64,000 nucleotides of DNA from Acidisoma sp. PAMC 29798 (GTDB taxonomy: Bacteria > Pseudomonadota > Alphaproteobacteria > Acetobacterales > Acetobacteraceae), in contig NZ_CP126996.1 in the NCBI RefSeq assembly GCF_030252425.1, positions 1 through 64,000 on the forward strand, in the 5' to 3' direction. Of this stretch, positions 1 through 9,538 are shown piece after piece. The notes beneath the pieces are model-generated. The model searched no databases, was not told the origin of the DNA, and saw only the letters and a list, made by a program, of their open reading frames with translations. Every line of letters starts with the position of its first letter. The stretch's first letter is position 1. The translations under genes were made by a program, and so were the position numbers.

Positions 1-161
1 TTCGCGGCTATCAGGCATCGTGAATGACGGTTCTGTCAGGTATGGCGCCAGCGTTCTGATGTTCGGCTTGGCGCGCACGAGGATCTACGCGTTCTGCATG
101 ATGTCGAGTGCAATATACGTTGCCTTGGCGAAGCGTGCGCGGCTGTCAGTTTTCCTTAACC

Positions 162-545
162 AGCACTACAGTTGCAATTTTGATTTGAGGTGCGCCATTC
201 GAGCAGCGGCTTGATGGGCGCGTCGGAATGTGGACCATGCCAGGATGCGTGCGATGGGGATCTTACACTGCGCGAGATTTACGGCGAGGCGTCGGATTTC
301 CTGGACCGACCAGCGGATGAGTTTTGTCGTGATCCCGACTTCGTTTTTTTCGGCGTGATGGTGTTCACCTGGGATCGAACGGCGGTCATGACTGCGTAGG
401 CCAGCATGACGAGAGAGACGTGCCGATGCCACCCGTGCCAAGAACGACTTTCATTGTGATCGAGGCCGAGTTCGCCCTTTGTGGTTTCGAAGCCTTCCTC
501 GACACGCCAGCGCGTTCCTTCGACACGGACGAGGCTCTCGGTCGA
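162..545 (-). pseudogene. IS701-family transposase, C-terminal fragment with its terminal repeat
   Basis: Translation of the minus strand gives the end of an IS701-type DDE transposase: a segment RVEEGFETTKGELGLDHN followed by SWHGWHRHVSLVMLAYAVM and a basic tail that runs up to the element end. The N-terminal catalytic part is missing and at least one frame change is needed to read through. The outer 20 bases (162-181, agcactacagttgcaatttt) are identical to the end of the IS701 fragment at 13570, so both are pieces of the same IS type. The inner edge near 545 abuts an IS6-type fragment on the other strand. Not functional. Confidence 0.75.
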
Positions 546-559
546 AGTGCCCTTCGGGC

Positions 560-918
560 ACCATGCGCCGACCTACGCCATCGCCTTGGCCTCGTTGAAG
601 AAGGAAGGCAAATGCCCGGATGCGACGCTGCATCGACATGTCAAGTATCTGAACAACGTCATCGAGGCTGACCACGGCAAGCTCAAGCAGCTGATTCGGC
701 CGGTCCGCGGCTTCAAAACGCTGAAGACGGCTTATGCAACGATCAAGGGCTTCGAGGTGATGCGGGCGCTTTGCAAGGGACAAGCATCGGCCTTCAACAT
801 CACGCGTGACATTCGCGGCGCAGCCCGCATTGTCGAGCGCGCCTTCGATCTTGACGCCTCGGCCCTCGCCGAGGTGGTCCAGCTTGTCCGCGAACAGTTT
901 GATCTCACGGCAGCGTAA
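560..918 (+). pseudogene. IS6-family transposase, C-terminal fragment
   Basis: The reading frame ending at the TAA at 916-918 carries the typical IS6/IS26-like transposase end: RHVKYLNNVIEADHGKLKQL, then GFKTLKTAYATIKGFEVMRA. The N-terminal helix-turn-helix and first catalytic aspartates are absent. The fragment starts beside the IS701 relic and ends next to the broken amidohydrolase gene, so an IS6 element probably caused that truncation. Another IS6 N-terminal fragment lies at 3335-3525 on the opposite strand. Family assignment is from motif recall. Confidence 0.8.
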
Positions 919-929
919 CGAGCCAACTG

Positions 930-1401
930 ACCCGATTGGCCGCTTAACGCGCCCGTCGCCAAAGATTGCAAGAGAGCCGTCGAGGTTGCGGTCTCCGACC
1001 CGGCCGCACAGCATTGTTCCTTTGAAGCCGAGCGTCCGGACGCAGCGGTCCAATTCCAGCGCCGCTTCATCCGGCATCGCAACCGGCAAAGCGGCCAATG
1101 CCTGGAAGCGGTCCGGCCATCGGGCGGCGGCTTGGGCCACGGCATCGTTGGCGCGGCGCGCCAGATCGACGCTTCCTCGCCCAAGGTCATGTAAGGCCGG
1201 CGTGGTGAGCGATAGGACCTGAACGTCGAGGCCCGTCTCGTCCATCAAGGCGAGCCGGTCGTTGGCGAGATCGAGCAGTCGCCGCTCGATCTCGCCGGAA
1301 TGGACTGCGACGCTGGGGTCCGTCGCGGCCAGACCAACTGCCTCCCATGCGTTGCGCACGTCCGCCGTCAGGTAATGCTCCTCGATGCCGATCAGCTTCA
1401 T
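930..1401 (-). pseudogene. Amidohydrolase (decarboxylase-like), 3' truncated
   Basis: Reads from ATG at 1401 and begins MKLIGIEEHYLT, the N-terminal EEH metal-ligand motif of the ACMSD / gamma-resorcylate decarboxylase branch of the amidohydrolase superfamily. The family match continues for about 145 residues, through GFKGTMLCGRVGDRNLD, and is then lost near 970-930 where the IS6 fragment begins. The open frame continues to 451 only through antisense IS sequence. Family members are about 310-340 residues and need later His/Asp ligands, so this remnant should be inactive. It lies just downstream of the SDR gene in the same direction and may once have been its operon partner. The exact junction is uncertain. 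Confidence 0.7.
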
Positions 1402-1431
1402 GCGCGTTTCCCTTCGTGACCTGTCGCGCGG

Positions 1432-2145
1432 TCACCACGGCACGGTCTTGCCATGCCGGTCGATGAAACGGAGGCCCGGCGTGCCCTGTTGTGCGATAAG
1501 CGTATCGACCAGCTCGGGGATGGTTTCCTCGATGCTGAACGTCGCCTCCGGCCCACCCAGCTCCGTGCGAATCCAGCCCGGCGCCATCAACACCATGGCT
1601 CGCTGGTCTTCAGCATGGCGGGCGGCATAGCTCCGCATGTACTGATTGAGCGCGGCCTTGCTGCCCCGGTACACCTCGTGATCGCCCCTGACGTTGTTGG
1701 TGATGCTGCCTTGACCCGAAGACATTACGCCGATCAGGCCGGCAGGACGCACCAGACCCTGCAACCCTTCCACGGCACGCATGACGCCGAGCGCGTTGGT
1801 GAGCATGACGCGCACGAACTCATCTGTAGAGGTTTCTGCGATCGTTTCGGCCTGATCGTGGTTCGCCGTTCCGGCGTTGACGAACAGCATGTCGAAGGTG
1901 TTGCCCGACAGCCGGTCGCGCAAAGTGGCGATCTGGTCGGGTGCGGTTATGTCGAGCTGCTCGATCGTAACCTGATCGGGATGCGATCGGGCAAGGTCAT
2001 CCAGCTCTGTCCGACTGGCCTCGCGCACCGTGCCGACGACGTGCCAGCCCTTCTTCACGAACTCGGCCGCCATGGCCTGCCCAAGGCCGCGTGACGCACC
2101 CACCAGCAGAACGGTTCGGGATTGTTTATCAGAATGGTTTGTCAT
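1432..2145 (-). CDS. Short-chain dehydrogenase/reductase (SDR)
   Basis: A classical-size SDR, about 237 residues from the ATG at 2145; an upstream in-frame ATG at 2169 would add eight residues. Seen: N-terminal Rossmann glycine motif GASRGLGQ near residue 20, the NAG motif (FVNAGTA) near 90, and the catalytic YxxxK as YRGSK near 160, preceded by a serine strand (MSSGQGS). Predicted to be a cytoplasmic NAD(P)-dependent oxidoreductase; the substrate cannot be read from sequence. It is divergent from a LysR regulator at 2272 with about 125 bases between, the usual arrangement for LysR control of a neighbour. The truncated amidohydrolase follows on the same strand. Confidence 0.88.
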   Translation of the reverse strand: MTNHSDKQSRTVLLVGASRGLGQAMAAEFVKKGWHVVGTVREASRTELDDLARSHPDQVTIEQLDITAPDQIATLRDRLSGNTFDMLFVNAGTANHDQAETIAETSTDEFVRVMLTNALGVMRAVEGLQGLVRPAGLIGVMSSGQGSITNNVRGDHEVYRGSKAALNQYMRSYAARHAEDQRAMVLMAPGWIRTELGGPEATFSIEETIPELVDTLIAQQGTPGLRFIDRHGKTVPW

Positions 2146-2271
2146 GGTGTGGTCCATATGCTGCATCAACGAGTTTAGTCGCAGCCATGAAGGGCGCCAG
2201 ACGCACGAGACACAAACTATGATTGCACCGAAGGCTATGTTTGGCGGGATGAAGCGACTATCCTCCTTGTT

Positions 2272-3177
2272 ATGGCGACAATCGATCTAAACCTGCTTTC
2301 CGCGCTCGATGTCCTGTTGGCCGAACGCAGCGTCACGGCTGCGGCCAAGCGGCTTGGGTTAAGTCCATCCGCGACAAGCCGGACGCTGGCGCGGCTTCGG
2401 TCCGCGACGGGCGACCCCCTGCTGGTGCAGGCCGGCCGCTCGCTCGTGCCGACCCCCTATGCGGAGCGACTGGCTGGCCGGGTCCATGCGCTTGCACAGG
2501 AGGCACAAGCGGTACTGACGCCGGTCGCAAGGCAAATAGACCCGCAATCGTTGAAACGGATGTTCACGATCCGAGCCAACGAAGGGTTCGTGGCGCTGTT
2601 TGCGCCCGCGCTTGTCACGGGCATCATTGAGGCGGCACCCGGCGTTCGCCTTCGCTTCGCTCCCAAGCCAGACAAAGAAGCGACCCTGTTGCGTGATGGG
2701 ACGGTCGATCTGGAAATCGGGACGGCCGGAGCGTCCGCGCCGGAGGTCCTCAGTCAACTTGTCTTCCGCGACAGCTTTATCGGTGCAGTGCGTCTGCACC
2801 ATCCGATGCTCGCGGAGCCGATGACTCCGCGCCTCTACGCTGCTTGCTGCCACGTCGTCGCGTCCCGCCGGGGTGTCTGGAAGGGACCGGTAGATTACGC
2901 CCTGGGTGAGCTTGGTCTGCAGCGCGAGGTCGTCGCCATTGTGCCGAGCTTCCTCGACGCACTGAACATTGCGCGCCGTTCGGACCTGATCGCCCTCGTG
3001 CCGCGCTCCTGTATAGGCAGCAACAATGTGGAGGCGCAGGGGCTTCAAGGGTTTGATTTGCCAATGCCGACGCCGGAACTGGCAATCAGCGCCATGTGGC
3101 ACCCGCGCCTTGATGCCGATCCCGGCCACCGCTGGTTACGACAAAAGTTTGTATCGATCTGCCGGGGAGCAACCTAG
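2272..3177 (+). CDS. LysR-family transcriptional regulator
   Basis: 301 residues, the normal LysR length. The first 60 residues form the winged helix-turn-helix: DLNLLSALDVLLAERSVTAA, then AAKRLGLSPSATSRTLARLR and DPLLVQAGRSLVPT. The rest is a periplasmic-binding-protein-like effector domain, in which VDLEIGTAG lies on the expected strand. Divergent from the SDR gene, so it most likely activates or represses that gene and itself from the shared intergenic region 2146-2271. The inducer is unknown. The downstream 150 bases contain no gene and then IS6 debris. Confidence 0.92.
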   Translation: MATIDLNLLSALDVLLAERSVTAAAKRLGLSPSATSRTLARLRSATGDPLLVQAGRSLVPTPYAERLAGRVHALAQEAQAVLTPVARQIDPQSLKRMFTIRANEGFVALFAPALVTGIIEAAPGVRLRFAPKPDKEATLLRDGTVDLEIGTAGASAPEVLSQLVFRDSFIGAVRLHHPMLAEPMTPRLYAACCHVVASRRGVWKGPVDYALGELGLQREVVAIVPSFLDALNIARRSDLIALVPRSCIGSNNVEAQGLQGFDLPMPTPELAISAMWHPRLDADPGHRWLRQKFVSICRGAT

Positions 3178-3334
3178 GCCGACAGCCTGATTCTCGAAAC
3201 AACATCCCTTTTGAGAAGGCTGGTCCCGCCTCGCCCGTCCGCTAAGATCCACTGCGAACGCCGACAATCTCGATCGCCGGCACTCGTGTATGACAAACAG
3301 GTGTTTCGCGACGCCTGAGCGGGCCTACGGCTCT

Positions 3335-3525
3335 TAGCGTATATCTGGGTCCGTTCTATGTACCGACCCCGGTTTAGCGTGGAATGGTCGACCTCGACGC
3401 CCCGCTCACCCATCATCTCCTCGAGCTGCCGGTAGCCGATCGGATACGCGACATACCAGCGCACACCCTACAGGATGATATCCTGTTCGAAGTGACTGTC
3501 CTTGAAGTCAATCGCCATCGTCTAA
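3335..3525 (-). pseudogene. IS6-family transposase, N-terminal fragment
   Basis: On the minus strand from about 3525 the frame reads MAIDFKDSHFEQDIIL, a stop, then RWYVAYPIGYRQLEEMMGER and GVEVDHSTLNR, the start of an IS6-type transposase. An in-frame TAG replaces the usual Trp codon and similarity ends near 3335. Non-functional relic. It sits opposite in orientation to the IS6 C-terminal relic at 560-918, so the two are not simply halves of one undisturbed copy. Confidence 0.75.
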
Positions 3526-3600
3526 TCCAGCTAATCGCTCGCCTCCATCATACCGCAGACGGCAAAGACGCAAAACTTGCGACAGAACCGATGCAACCGC

Positions 3601-5208
3601 TCAGCTTGTAGGGCTGCCGGCCAGATGCCAGACAATCACTTGCAAGCGCAGTTCGAGGCGCTGGATTGGCTCCATCTTCACGCCAAGGATGGCTTCGATC
3701 CGATCCAGGCGGTTGAGCAGAGTATGGCGATGAATGCCGAGCAGGCGGGCCGAAGTCGATACGTTCCAGTCATTCTCGAGCAGACAGGAGAGTGACTGTA
3801 CGAGCGCTCCCTGCTGGCGAGGGTCATTTTGCAAAAGGCTGAGGATCGCCGGAAATGCCCGGTCGCCCGCATCCTTGCTGTCGGTCGATTGCAGAAACCG
3901 CGAGAGAGCCGTCATCTCCTCAGCCAAGACGAGAGTACTGTCCGGCCGCAAGACGCGCGCAAGACGGAGGGCATCGCGCGCCTGGCGATAGCCTGCGGGA
4001 GCCTGACCAACATCTTCGAGGCTGCGGCTAATGGCGAAGCGCGGCCGCAGGCGTGCCGCATCGAGCACGTCGATCAGTGCGGCGTGCAACTCGCGCGTCA
4101 CCGGCCCCTTGGTCCGCTGCAGAACGCCCAGCAGCATGCTGCCGCGGCGCGCGACCTGTCCGCTGAGGTTGTGGCGCCGGATGAAAACACGCAGGATGCC
4201 GAGGGCGGCACCACTGTTTGGGCCATCGACGTCCGCCGCAAAAACAACAAAGGGATGATTAGTCCTTAGGCCGAGTTCGGTCGCCGCCTCTGCGGTGGCG
4301 CCGGCGCCAAGCAGAATGTCGATGACGCGATCTTCCGCCTGAGCTTCCGCAAGCCTCGCAATTTCGGACGCCTGCGACAGGAGCAAAGCCGCGACGAGTG
4401 CTCCGGCCTCGGCCGCCAGGCTGTTAAAGCGGCTGATCTCCTCATGCTCGCCCTCGACGATCAGCCAGCCGCTCGATTGCGGCAGCGTCGGTATCGCGGC
4501 GGCGAGACCCAGACGCCGCCCCTGCGTCTCCAGGCTCTGGATGCCACCCCGTGCCTGCCGGATCGTCCCAAGCGCCGCGTTGGCTTCGGAGGATAGGACG
4601 TTCCCTCGGAACAGAGTGCCACCATCCTCCGTCACCAGATGCCGCGCCAAGACCTGCATGGCCGTATCGACAATTCCGAGATTGCGGCCGAAGAGCCGCC
4701 CGAGCCTCGCGCAGAGGGCCTGCAGGCCGCCGCCTCGCATCACGATCTGCAACAGATCGCGGTTCAGCCGCTCGGCGCTTTCAAGCGCGACATACTGGGA
4801 CTGTACCAGATGTGTGAGAAGGCTGTGCATGACGTCGCGAAAGTTGATCGCCCATGGCAGCACAATGATGGCGATGCCCAATTCATTGCTGCGGTCGAGC
4901 ATGAAATCGGGAACGCGATCCATATAGGTGCCGAGCGCAATGACGAGCCCGGCGATCTGGAGCTTTTCCATCACGACGAAAATCTCGTGCTGGAGCTTTT
5001 CATTGCCGCCGAGCACGACGCCGGCCGTCATGATAAGCTCATGACCGCTCAGCGAGTCTTCGATATCCTCATGATCGACGACATGCACCCAGCGCACCCG
5101 ACGGGACAGGCCTTGTCCACCGGAGACGACCGTCGCCTGATCGAAGGGCGGAATAGTCAGGCATTCCGCAACCGTCAGCCCAAAGTCGGAGGTGGCAGTG
5201 GGCGGCAT
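3601..5208 (-). CDS. PucR-family transcriptional regulator
   Basis: 535 residues. The N-terminal roughly 130 residues match the PucR ligand-type domain (LTVAECLTIPPFDQATVVSG, then VRWVHVVDHEDIEDSLSGHE). The C-terminal end carries the PucR helix-turn-helix (WNVSTSARLLGIHRHTLLNR, then LDRIEAILG). Such proteins activate purine, proline or other nitrogen-catabolism genes when their substrate is present. It is the last gene of the eight-gene minus-strand operon, ten bases after the monooxygenase, so it probably regulates this operon autogenously. Start chosen at the first ATG; the conserved N-terminal domain begins about ten residues later. Confidence 0.88.
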   Translation of the reverse strand: MPPTATSDFGLTVAECLTIPPFDQATVVSGGQGLSRRVRWVHVVDHEDIEDSLSGHELIMTAGVVLGGNEKLQHEIFVVMEKLQIAGLVIALGTYMDRVPDFMLDRSNELGIAIIVLPWAINFRDVMHSLLTHLVQSQYVALESAERLNRDLLQIVMRGGGLQALCARLGRLFGRNLGIVDTAMQVLARHLVTEDGGTLFRGNVLSSEANAALGTIRQARGGIQSLETQGRRLGLAAAIPTLPQSSGWLIVEGEHEEISRFNSLAAEAGALVAALLLSQASEIARLAEAQAEDRVIDILLGAGATAEAATELGLRTNHPFVVFAADVDGPNSGAALGILRVFIRRHNLSGQVARRGSMLLGVLQRTKGPVTRELHAALIDVLDAARLRPRFAISRSLEDVGQAPAGYRQARDALRLARVLRPDSTLVLAEEMTALSRFLQSTDSKDAGDRAFPAILSLLQNDPRQQGALVQSLSCLLENDWNVSTSARLLGIHRHTLLNRLDRIEAILGVKMEPIQRLELRLQVIVWHLAGSPTS

Positions 5209-5218
5209 GCTGCCGGCT

Positions 5219-6646
5219 CTATTCGGCTAAGACGGGCTGTGCCATCGCGCGGCGATAGGCGGCGCCAGGATGGCTTTGCGCTAGCCGCTTATGCCCTCTG
5301 CCGAACAGGTTTTCGCGCAATGTGGTGCCCTCATATTGCGTGCGGTAGCGGCCACGGCGCTGCAACTCCGGTACGACGAAATCGGCGAAGTCGCGCGCCG
5401 TGCCGGGGGATAGGAACTGGCGCATGAGGAAGCCGTCAAGATCGAAGCTATCCGACCAGCGCTCGATCGCATCGGCACAGCGGCTTGGACCGCCGCAGAC
5501 GAAAAGGCGCTTGCGGTCCAACCGGGCGGCATCCTCGATGATGTCGCCGACGGTCCAGCCGGCCGGGAATGGATAGCGCGCCATATGGTCTGCGCCTGGG
5601 CCGCCGGTGGCGATGATATCCTCGATCTTCTCATGGAGACCGTAGCGGGTGAGATCCATGCCGGAGCCGAAGCGATGCGCCAGATAGCCATCGGCACTGG
5701 CAAGCTTCATAAAGTCTGCGAGTTTCGCTTCCGCTTCCTTATCCGTCGTGGCGCAGATGATATTGCATTCGGCGAAGAGGCGAACCTCGTCATGGTCGCG
5801 GCCCGCGAGCGCCGCGATGCGGCGGATATCCGTCACATGACTGAGCAGAATGTCTTCGGTATAGCCGCCGATAAAGATCCCCTCGGCATGTCTGGCCGCG
5901 AACTCGCGCCCGCGATCGGAACTGCCGGCCTGAAACAAGGTCGGTGTGCGCTGAGGCGTGGGCGAGACCAGATGCGGCCCCATGACTTTGAAATACTCAC
6001 CCTCGTGCGCAATGGGATGCACCTTGCTTGGATCGCTGACCATGGGAGCGCCGCGATCCAGCCGGAAGGCATCCTCCTCCCAGCTCGATTCCCAAAGTTT
6101 GTAGACCACATCGCTATATTCCTCTGCACGGTCATAACGCTTGTCATGGGCCATGGGCTCGATGCCGAAATTGGCGGCCGCACCGGGAAGATAGGAGGTG
6201 ACGATGTTCCAGCCGACGCGGCCCTTGGTAAGAAGATCAAGCGAACTCATGCGGCGTGCGAAGGAGAAGGGCGGCTCGTAGGTTGTCGAGCTTGTGGCGG
6301 CAAAGCCGAGATGCTTCGTGACGGCCGCCATGGCCGGGATGACGACCAAGGGATCGAGGATGGGTACGTGCATCCCCTCTCGCAGGGCGACGGTCGTGGA
6401 ACCGCCGAAGCCTGCGGACACCGCCAGGGTGTCGGCGAAGAACAGGGCGTCGAGCATGCCGCGCTCCAGCGTCTTTGCCTGTTCGATCCAGAAATCGATA
6501 TCGGAAAAACGGTGCCGGTTGTTCTCGGGATGCCGCCACAGACCATAGTTATTATGGCTGACTGTGCCCATTTCCAGAAGCATGAAACGGATCTGACGTT
6601 CGGATCTGGGTGTGGTCACGGCATGATCTTTCCAAGAATCGCGCAT
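5219..6646 (-). CDS. LLM-class flavin-dependent monooxygenase (NtaA/SnaA/DszA type)
   Basis: 475 residues, a bacterial-luciferase-like TIM barrel of the nitrilotriacetate-monooxygenase subfamily. Seen: LLEMGTVSHNNYGLWRHPEN at the N-terminus, ALFFADTLA, and the subfamily core DLLTKGRVGWNIVTSYLPGA followed by AANFGIEPM and RYDRAEEYSDVVYKLW. These enzymes use FMNH2 and O2 to oxidise C-N, C-S or aromatic substrates and need a partner flavin reductase; none is encoded nearby. Located between the importer permease (16-base gap) and PucR (10-base gap), so co-transcribed. A GTG nine codons downstream (6619), preceded by GGAAAG, is an alternative start. Substrate unknown; probably the imported compound. 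Confidence 0.88.
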   Translation of the reverse strand: MRDSWKDHAVTTPRSERQIRFMLLEMGTVSHNNYGLWRHPENNRHRFSDIDFWIEQAKTLERGMLDALFFADTLAVSAGFGGSTTVALREGMHVPILDPLVVIPAMAAVTKHLGFAATSSTTYEPPFSFARRMSSLDLLTKGRVGWNIVTSYLPGAAANFGIEPMAHDKRYDRAEEYSDVVYKLWESSWEEDAFRLDRGAPMVSDPSKVHPIAHEGEYFKVMGPHLVSPTPQRTPTLFQAGSSDRGREFAARHAEGIFIGGYTEDILLSHVTDIRRIAALAGRDHDEVRLFAECNIICATTDKEAEAKLADFMKLASADGYLAHRFGSGMDLTRYGLHEKIEDIIATGGPGADHMARYPFPAGWTVGDIIEDAARLDRKRLFVCGGPSRCADAIERWSDSFDLDGFLMRQFLSPGTARDFADFVVPELQRRGRYRTQYEGTTLRENLFGRGHKRLAQSHPGAAYRRAMAQPVLAE

Positions 6647-6662
6647 GTCTGCGGCGGGCCCA

Positions 6663-7472
6663 TCATGCGTCGCTCCGCCGCCTGAGGCGAACGAAGGTCA
6701 GCAGGGCGGTTGCCGTCAAAACGATGGCGATGATGATCGTCGCGAGTGCATTCACTTCCGGACTGACGCCGAGGTGAACGCGGGAGAATATGACGAGTGG
6801 CAAGGTGGTCGACGTCGGGCCGGACGTGAATTCGCTGATCACGACATCGTCGATGCTGAGCGAGAAGGCGAGAAGCCAGGCAGCGACGATGCCGGGAAGG
6901 ATCAACGGCAATGTGACGAGGCCGAAGACGGTCGCCGGCATTGCGCCAAGATCGAGCGCTGCCTCCTCAAGAGATCGGTCAAAGCCGGACAACCGACTCT
7001 GGATGACGATGGCGACAAAGGCACTGCAGAAAGTGACGTGAGCGGCGCAGATCGTGATGATGCCGCGGCCGTGCGGCCAGTCGAAGATCTGCTCGCTGCC
7101 GACGAACATCAGCAGCAGGGCAATACCTGAGACGATTTCGGGCATCAGGAGAGGCGCCATCGCCATGCCCATGAGCAGTGAGCGCCCGTGAAAGCGACGA
7201 AATCGGCTCAGGGCGTAGCCCGCGAGTGTGCCGATGACCGTGGCGCCGGTGGCGGAGATCAGCCCGACCTCGATCGAGAGGCCCGCCGCACGCAGAATCT
7301 CCTCATCATGGGCCAGCACGCCGTACCACTTGGTGGACACCCCGGTCCAGATCGTCACCATTGGGGATGCGTTGAACGAATAAACGACAAGCGTGACGAT
7401 CGGCAGGTAGAGAAAGGCAAATCCGGCGATCAGAAAAGCGGTCAGCGCCATCGCCTGCTTGGAAGCGATCAC
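6663..7472 (-). CDS. ABC transporter permease, spermidine/putrescine type (PotC-like)
   Basis: Inner-membrane permease of about 269 residues with six predicted hydrophobic segments. The EAA loop is seen as SLEEAALDLGAMPATVFGLV near residue 175. I start it at GTG 7472, which overlaps the stop of the upstream permease (GTGA), a translational-coupling arrangement; an in-frame ATG at 7517 would give 284 residues but a 49-base overlap. It pairs with the PotB-like permease to form the heterodimeric membrane channel of the importer, with the ATPase and binding protein encoded upstream. Substrate class (polyamine, opine or similar cationic compound) is inferred from family only. Confidence 0.88.
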   Translation of the reverse strand: MIASKQAMALTAFLIAGFAFLYLPIVTLVVYSFNASPMVTIWTGVSTKWYGVLAHDEEILRAAGLSIEVGLISATGATVIGTLAGYALSRFRRFHGRSLLMGMAMAPLLMPEIVSGIALLLMFVGSEQIFDWPHGRGIITICAAHVTFCSAFVAIVIQSRLSGFDRSLEEAALDLGAMPATVFGLVTLPLILPGIVAAWLLAFSLSIDDVVISEFTSGPTSTTLPLVIFSRVHLGVSPEVNALATIIIAIVLTATALLTFVRLRRRSDA

Positions 7473-8392
7473 TGGCCGGTCGCCAGCAGCTTGCTGTCGT
7501 TCCGGTTCCGCAGCCATACCAGCAGGATGATCGGCAGCAGGAGGAAGAGAACGACGGCGGTGGCGACGGCCGAAGCAGTCGGCCAGTCACGGTTGCTGAA
7601 GAACTCGTCGAAGATGACGGAGGCGATCAACTGGTGTCCGGGGCTGCCGACCAGCGTCGGTATCAGAAATTCGCCCACAGCGGGAATGAAGACCAGTAAA
7701 GAGCCGGCAATGATGCCCGGCAGGGAAAGAGGCAGCGTGACGAGCAGAAAGCTTATGAAGGGCCTGCCGCCAAGATCCTGTGCGGCCTCCAGCAGGCTGA
7801 GGTCCATCTTCTCGAGCGTCGTGTAAAGCGGCAGCAGCATGAAAGGCAGATAGGCGTAGGCCATCACGATATAGACAGCGATCTGCGTGTTCATGAGGAT
7901 CAACGGCTGGTGGATAACGCCGAGGGTCAGCAGAAGATTGTTGAGCAGGCCGTTGTCCTTGAGGATTCCCATCCAGGCGTAGACGCGGATCAGGAAGGAC
8001 GTCCAGAACGGCATGATCACCAGCATGAGCAGCAAGGGCCGCGCCCCCGGCGTGGCGCGGGCGATTCGATAGGCCATGGGATACCCGATGAACAGGCAAA
8101 GCACCGTCGTAATCAACGCAGTGAGCAGCGATCGGCCATAGGCCAGCACATACATCGGATCCTGGAACAGGTAGCTCCAATTCTCCAGATGCAGCGTGAT
8201 CTGCAAGGCGCCGTCATCAGTGATCGTCGAGATCGGCCCGATGGGCGGAATACCGACGATGCTGGTGGAGAAGGCGATCTTCAGGGTCATGAGGAAGGGC
8301 AGAAGGAAGAAGACGCCAAGCCACAGGTAGGGCGTACCGATGACGATTCGCCGGCCCCATTTGCCCGAAAAGAGACGGAGGACGGATGTCAT
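7469..8392 (-). CDS. ABC transporter permease, spermidine/putrescine type (PotB-like)
   Basis: 307 residues with an N-terminal membrane segment (YLWLGVFFLLPFLMTLKIAF) and five further hydrophobic stretches. The EAA motif reads SLLEAAQDLGGRPFISFLLV, followed by TLPLSLPGIIAGS. This is the typical first permease of PotABCD-type importers. It overlaps the end of the ATPase gene by four bases (ATGA) and is itself overlapped by the PotC-like gene, so the transporter subunits are translationally coupled. A large periplasmic loop near residues 35-75 is normal for PotB relatives. Confidence 0.9.
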   Translation of the reverse strand: MTSVLRLFSGKWGRRIVIGTPYLWLGVFFLLPFLMTLKIAFSTSIVGIPPIGPISTITDDGALQITLHLENWSYLFQDPMYVLAYGRSLLTALITTVLCLFIGYPMAYRIARATPGARPLLLMLVIMPFWTSFLIRVYAWMGILKDNGLLNNLLLTLGVIHQPLILMNTQIAVYIVMAYAYLPFMLLPLYTTLEKMDLSLLEAAQDLGGRPFISFLLVTLPLSLPGIIAGSLLVFIPAVGEFLIPTLVGSPGHQLIASVIFDEFFSNRDWPTASAVATAVVLFLLLPIILLVWLRNRNDSKLLATGQ

Positions 8393-9531
8393 GGTCCGGG
8401 TTCGATCAGCGTCGTCGCTTGTGGCGGCCAGGCTAGGGTGACTGTGGCGCCGATGGTAAGACCCTCATGGCCCTGGTCCATGACATTCGGCTGTGTGACC
8501 TGAAGAACGGCGCCACTGGGCAGCATCACACGATAGACGGAAGCACCGCCATGATAGGCAAGAGCCTGAAGGACGCCGTGCAAACGGTTGGGTACGCTTG
8601 CATTGGCAGCAAGGATGATGCGTTCCGGTCGTAGGCCGAGGGCTACGGCCTCGCCGATCGCGGCGCGCGTCGTGGCGAAGGTCACGTCGATGCCCAGCAT
8701 CGGGCATGCCATCACGGCGTGATCCGTGGCCGCCGAGATGACGGTGCCTTCCAGCATATTCACCGAGCCGATGAAGTCGGCGACGAAGCGGCTGCGCGGG
8801 GCTTCATAGATGTCGCGCGGACTGCCGACCTGGACGATGCGACCCGCATCCATCACTGCGATCCGGGTCGCCATCGCCAGCGCCTCTTCCTGGTCATGCG
8901 TGACCATGACGAAGGTGATGCCAAGCTCGCGCTGAATGGCCATCAGCTCGAACTGCGTATGTTCCCGCAGCTTCTTGTCGAGGGCAGACATTGGCTCATC
9001 GAGAAGCAGAACTTCTGGCCGCTTCACGACCGCACGCGCCAGCGCCACGCGCTGCCTTTGCCCACCGGACAGTTGGGCGGGTTTTCGACCGCCGAAGGCT
9101 TCCATCCGCACAAGGGCAAGAACTTCCTCGACACGGCGCGTCACTTCGGCGCGGGAAAGGCGTTCCCGGTTGAGGCCAAAGGCGATGTTTCTGGCGACGG
9201 TCATATGCGGGAAGAGCGCATAGGACTGGAACATCATATTCACCGGGCGCTCATACGGGGGCAGCGACGTGACGTCTTTGTCACCGATATGGATGCGGCC
9301 GGCAGAGGGAGGAACGAAGCCCGCGAGCATCCGCAGGAGAGTCGTCTTGCCGCAGCCGGACCCGCCGAGAAGGGCGAAAAGCTCTCCCCGCCCGATTGTC
9401 AGTTCGATGTCGCGCACGGCGGTGAAGTCACCAAAGCGCTTGGTCACGCCCTGGATGCGGATATGGGGTAGATGCGGCGGCATGTTTGCCGCCGCCACAG
9501 GTGCTTGTCGGTAATCGCCGTCCGCGCTCAT
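8389..9531 (-). CDS. ABC transporter ATP-binding protein (PotA-like)
   Basis: 380 residues. Walker A is GGSGCGKTTLLRML near residue 57, the Q-loop FQSYALFPHMTV, the signature LSGGQRQRVALARAV, Walker B VLLLDEPMSALDK, and the switch His in VMVTHDQEEALAMA. The C-terminal ~130 residues form a TOBE regulatory domain (LGLRPERI; VYRVMLPSGAVLQV). It energises the PotB/PotC-like permeases. Seven bases separate it from the preceding binding-protein gene. A 20-residue N-terminal extension precedes the conserved core; a later start is possible but no better one is seen. Confidence 0.93.
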   Translation of the reverse strand: MSADGDYRQAPVAAANMPPHLPHIRIQGVTKRFGDFTAVRDIELTIGRGELFALLGGSGCGKTTLLRMLAGFVPPSAGRIHIGDKDVTSLPPYERPVNMMFQSYALFPHMTVARNIAFGLNRERLSRAEVTRRVEEVLALVRMEAFGGRKPAQLSGGQRQRVALARAVVKRPEVLLLDEPMSALDKKLREHTQFELMAIQRELGITFVMVTHDQEEALAMATRIAVMDAGRIVQVGSPRDIYEAPRSRFVADFIGSVNMLEGTVISAATDHAVMACPMLGIDVTFATTRAAIGEAVALGLRPERIILAANASVPNRLHGVLQALAYHGGASVYRVMLPSGAVLQVTQPNVMDQGHEGLTIGATVTLAWPPQATTLIEPGP

Positions 9532-9538
9532 TCGTGCC

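Noticed and set aside
451-930. Extension of the amidohydrolase frame down to 451
   Set aside because: After about residue 150 the frame runs antisense through the IS6 transposase fragment, so the 316-residue ORF is not a native protein.
1453-2094. 213-residue plus-strand ORF opposite the SDR gene
   Set aside because: Shadow of the SDR frame, which carries the GxxxGxG and YxxxK motifs.
5585-6685. 366-residue plus-strand ORF opposite the flavin monooxygenase
   Set aside because: The minus-strand frame carries the LLM-family motifs; the plus frame is a shadow with no ribosome site or domain.
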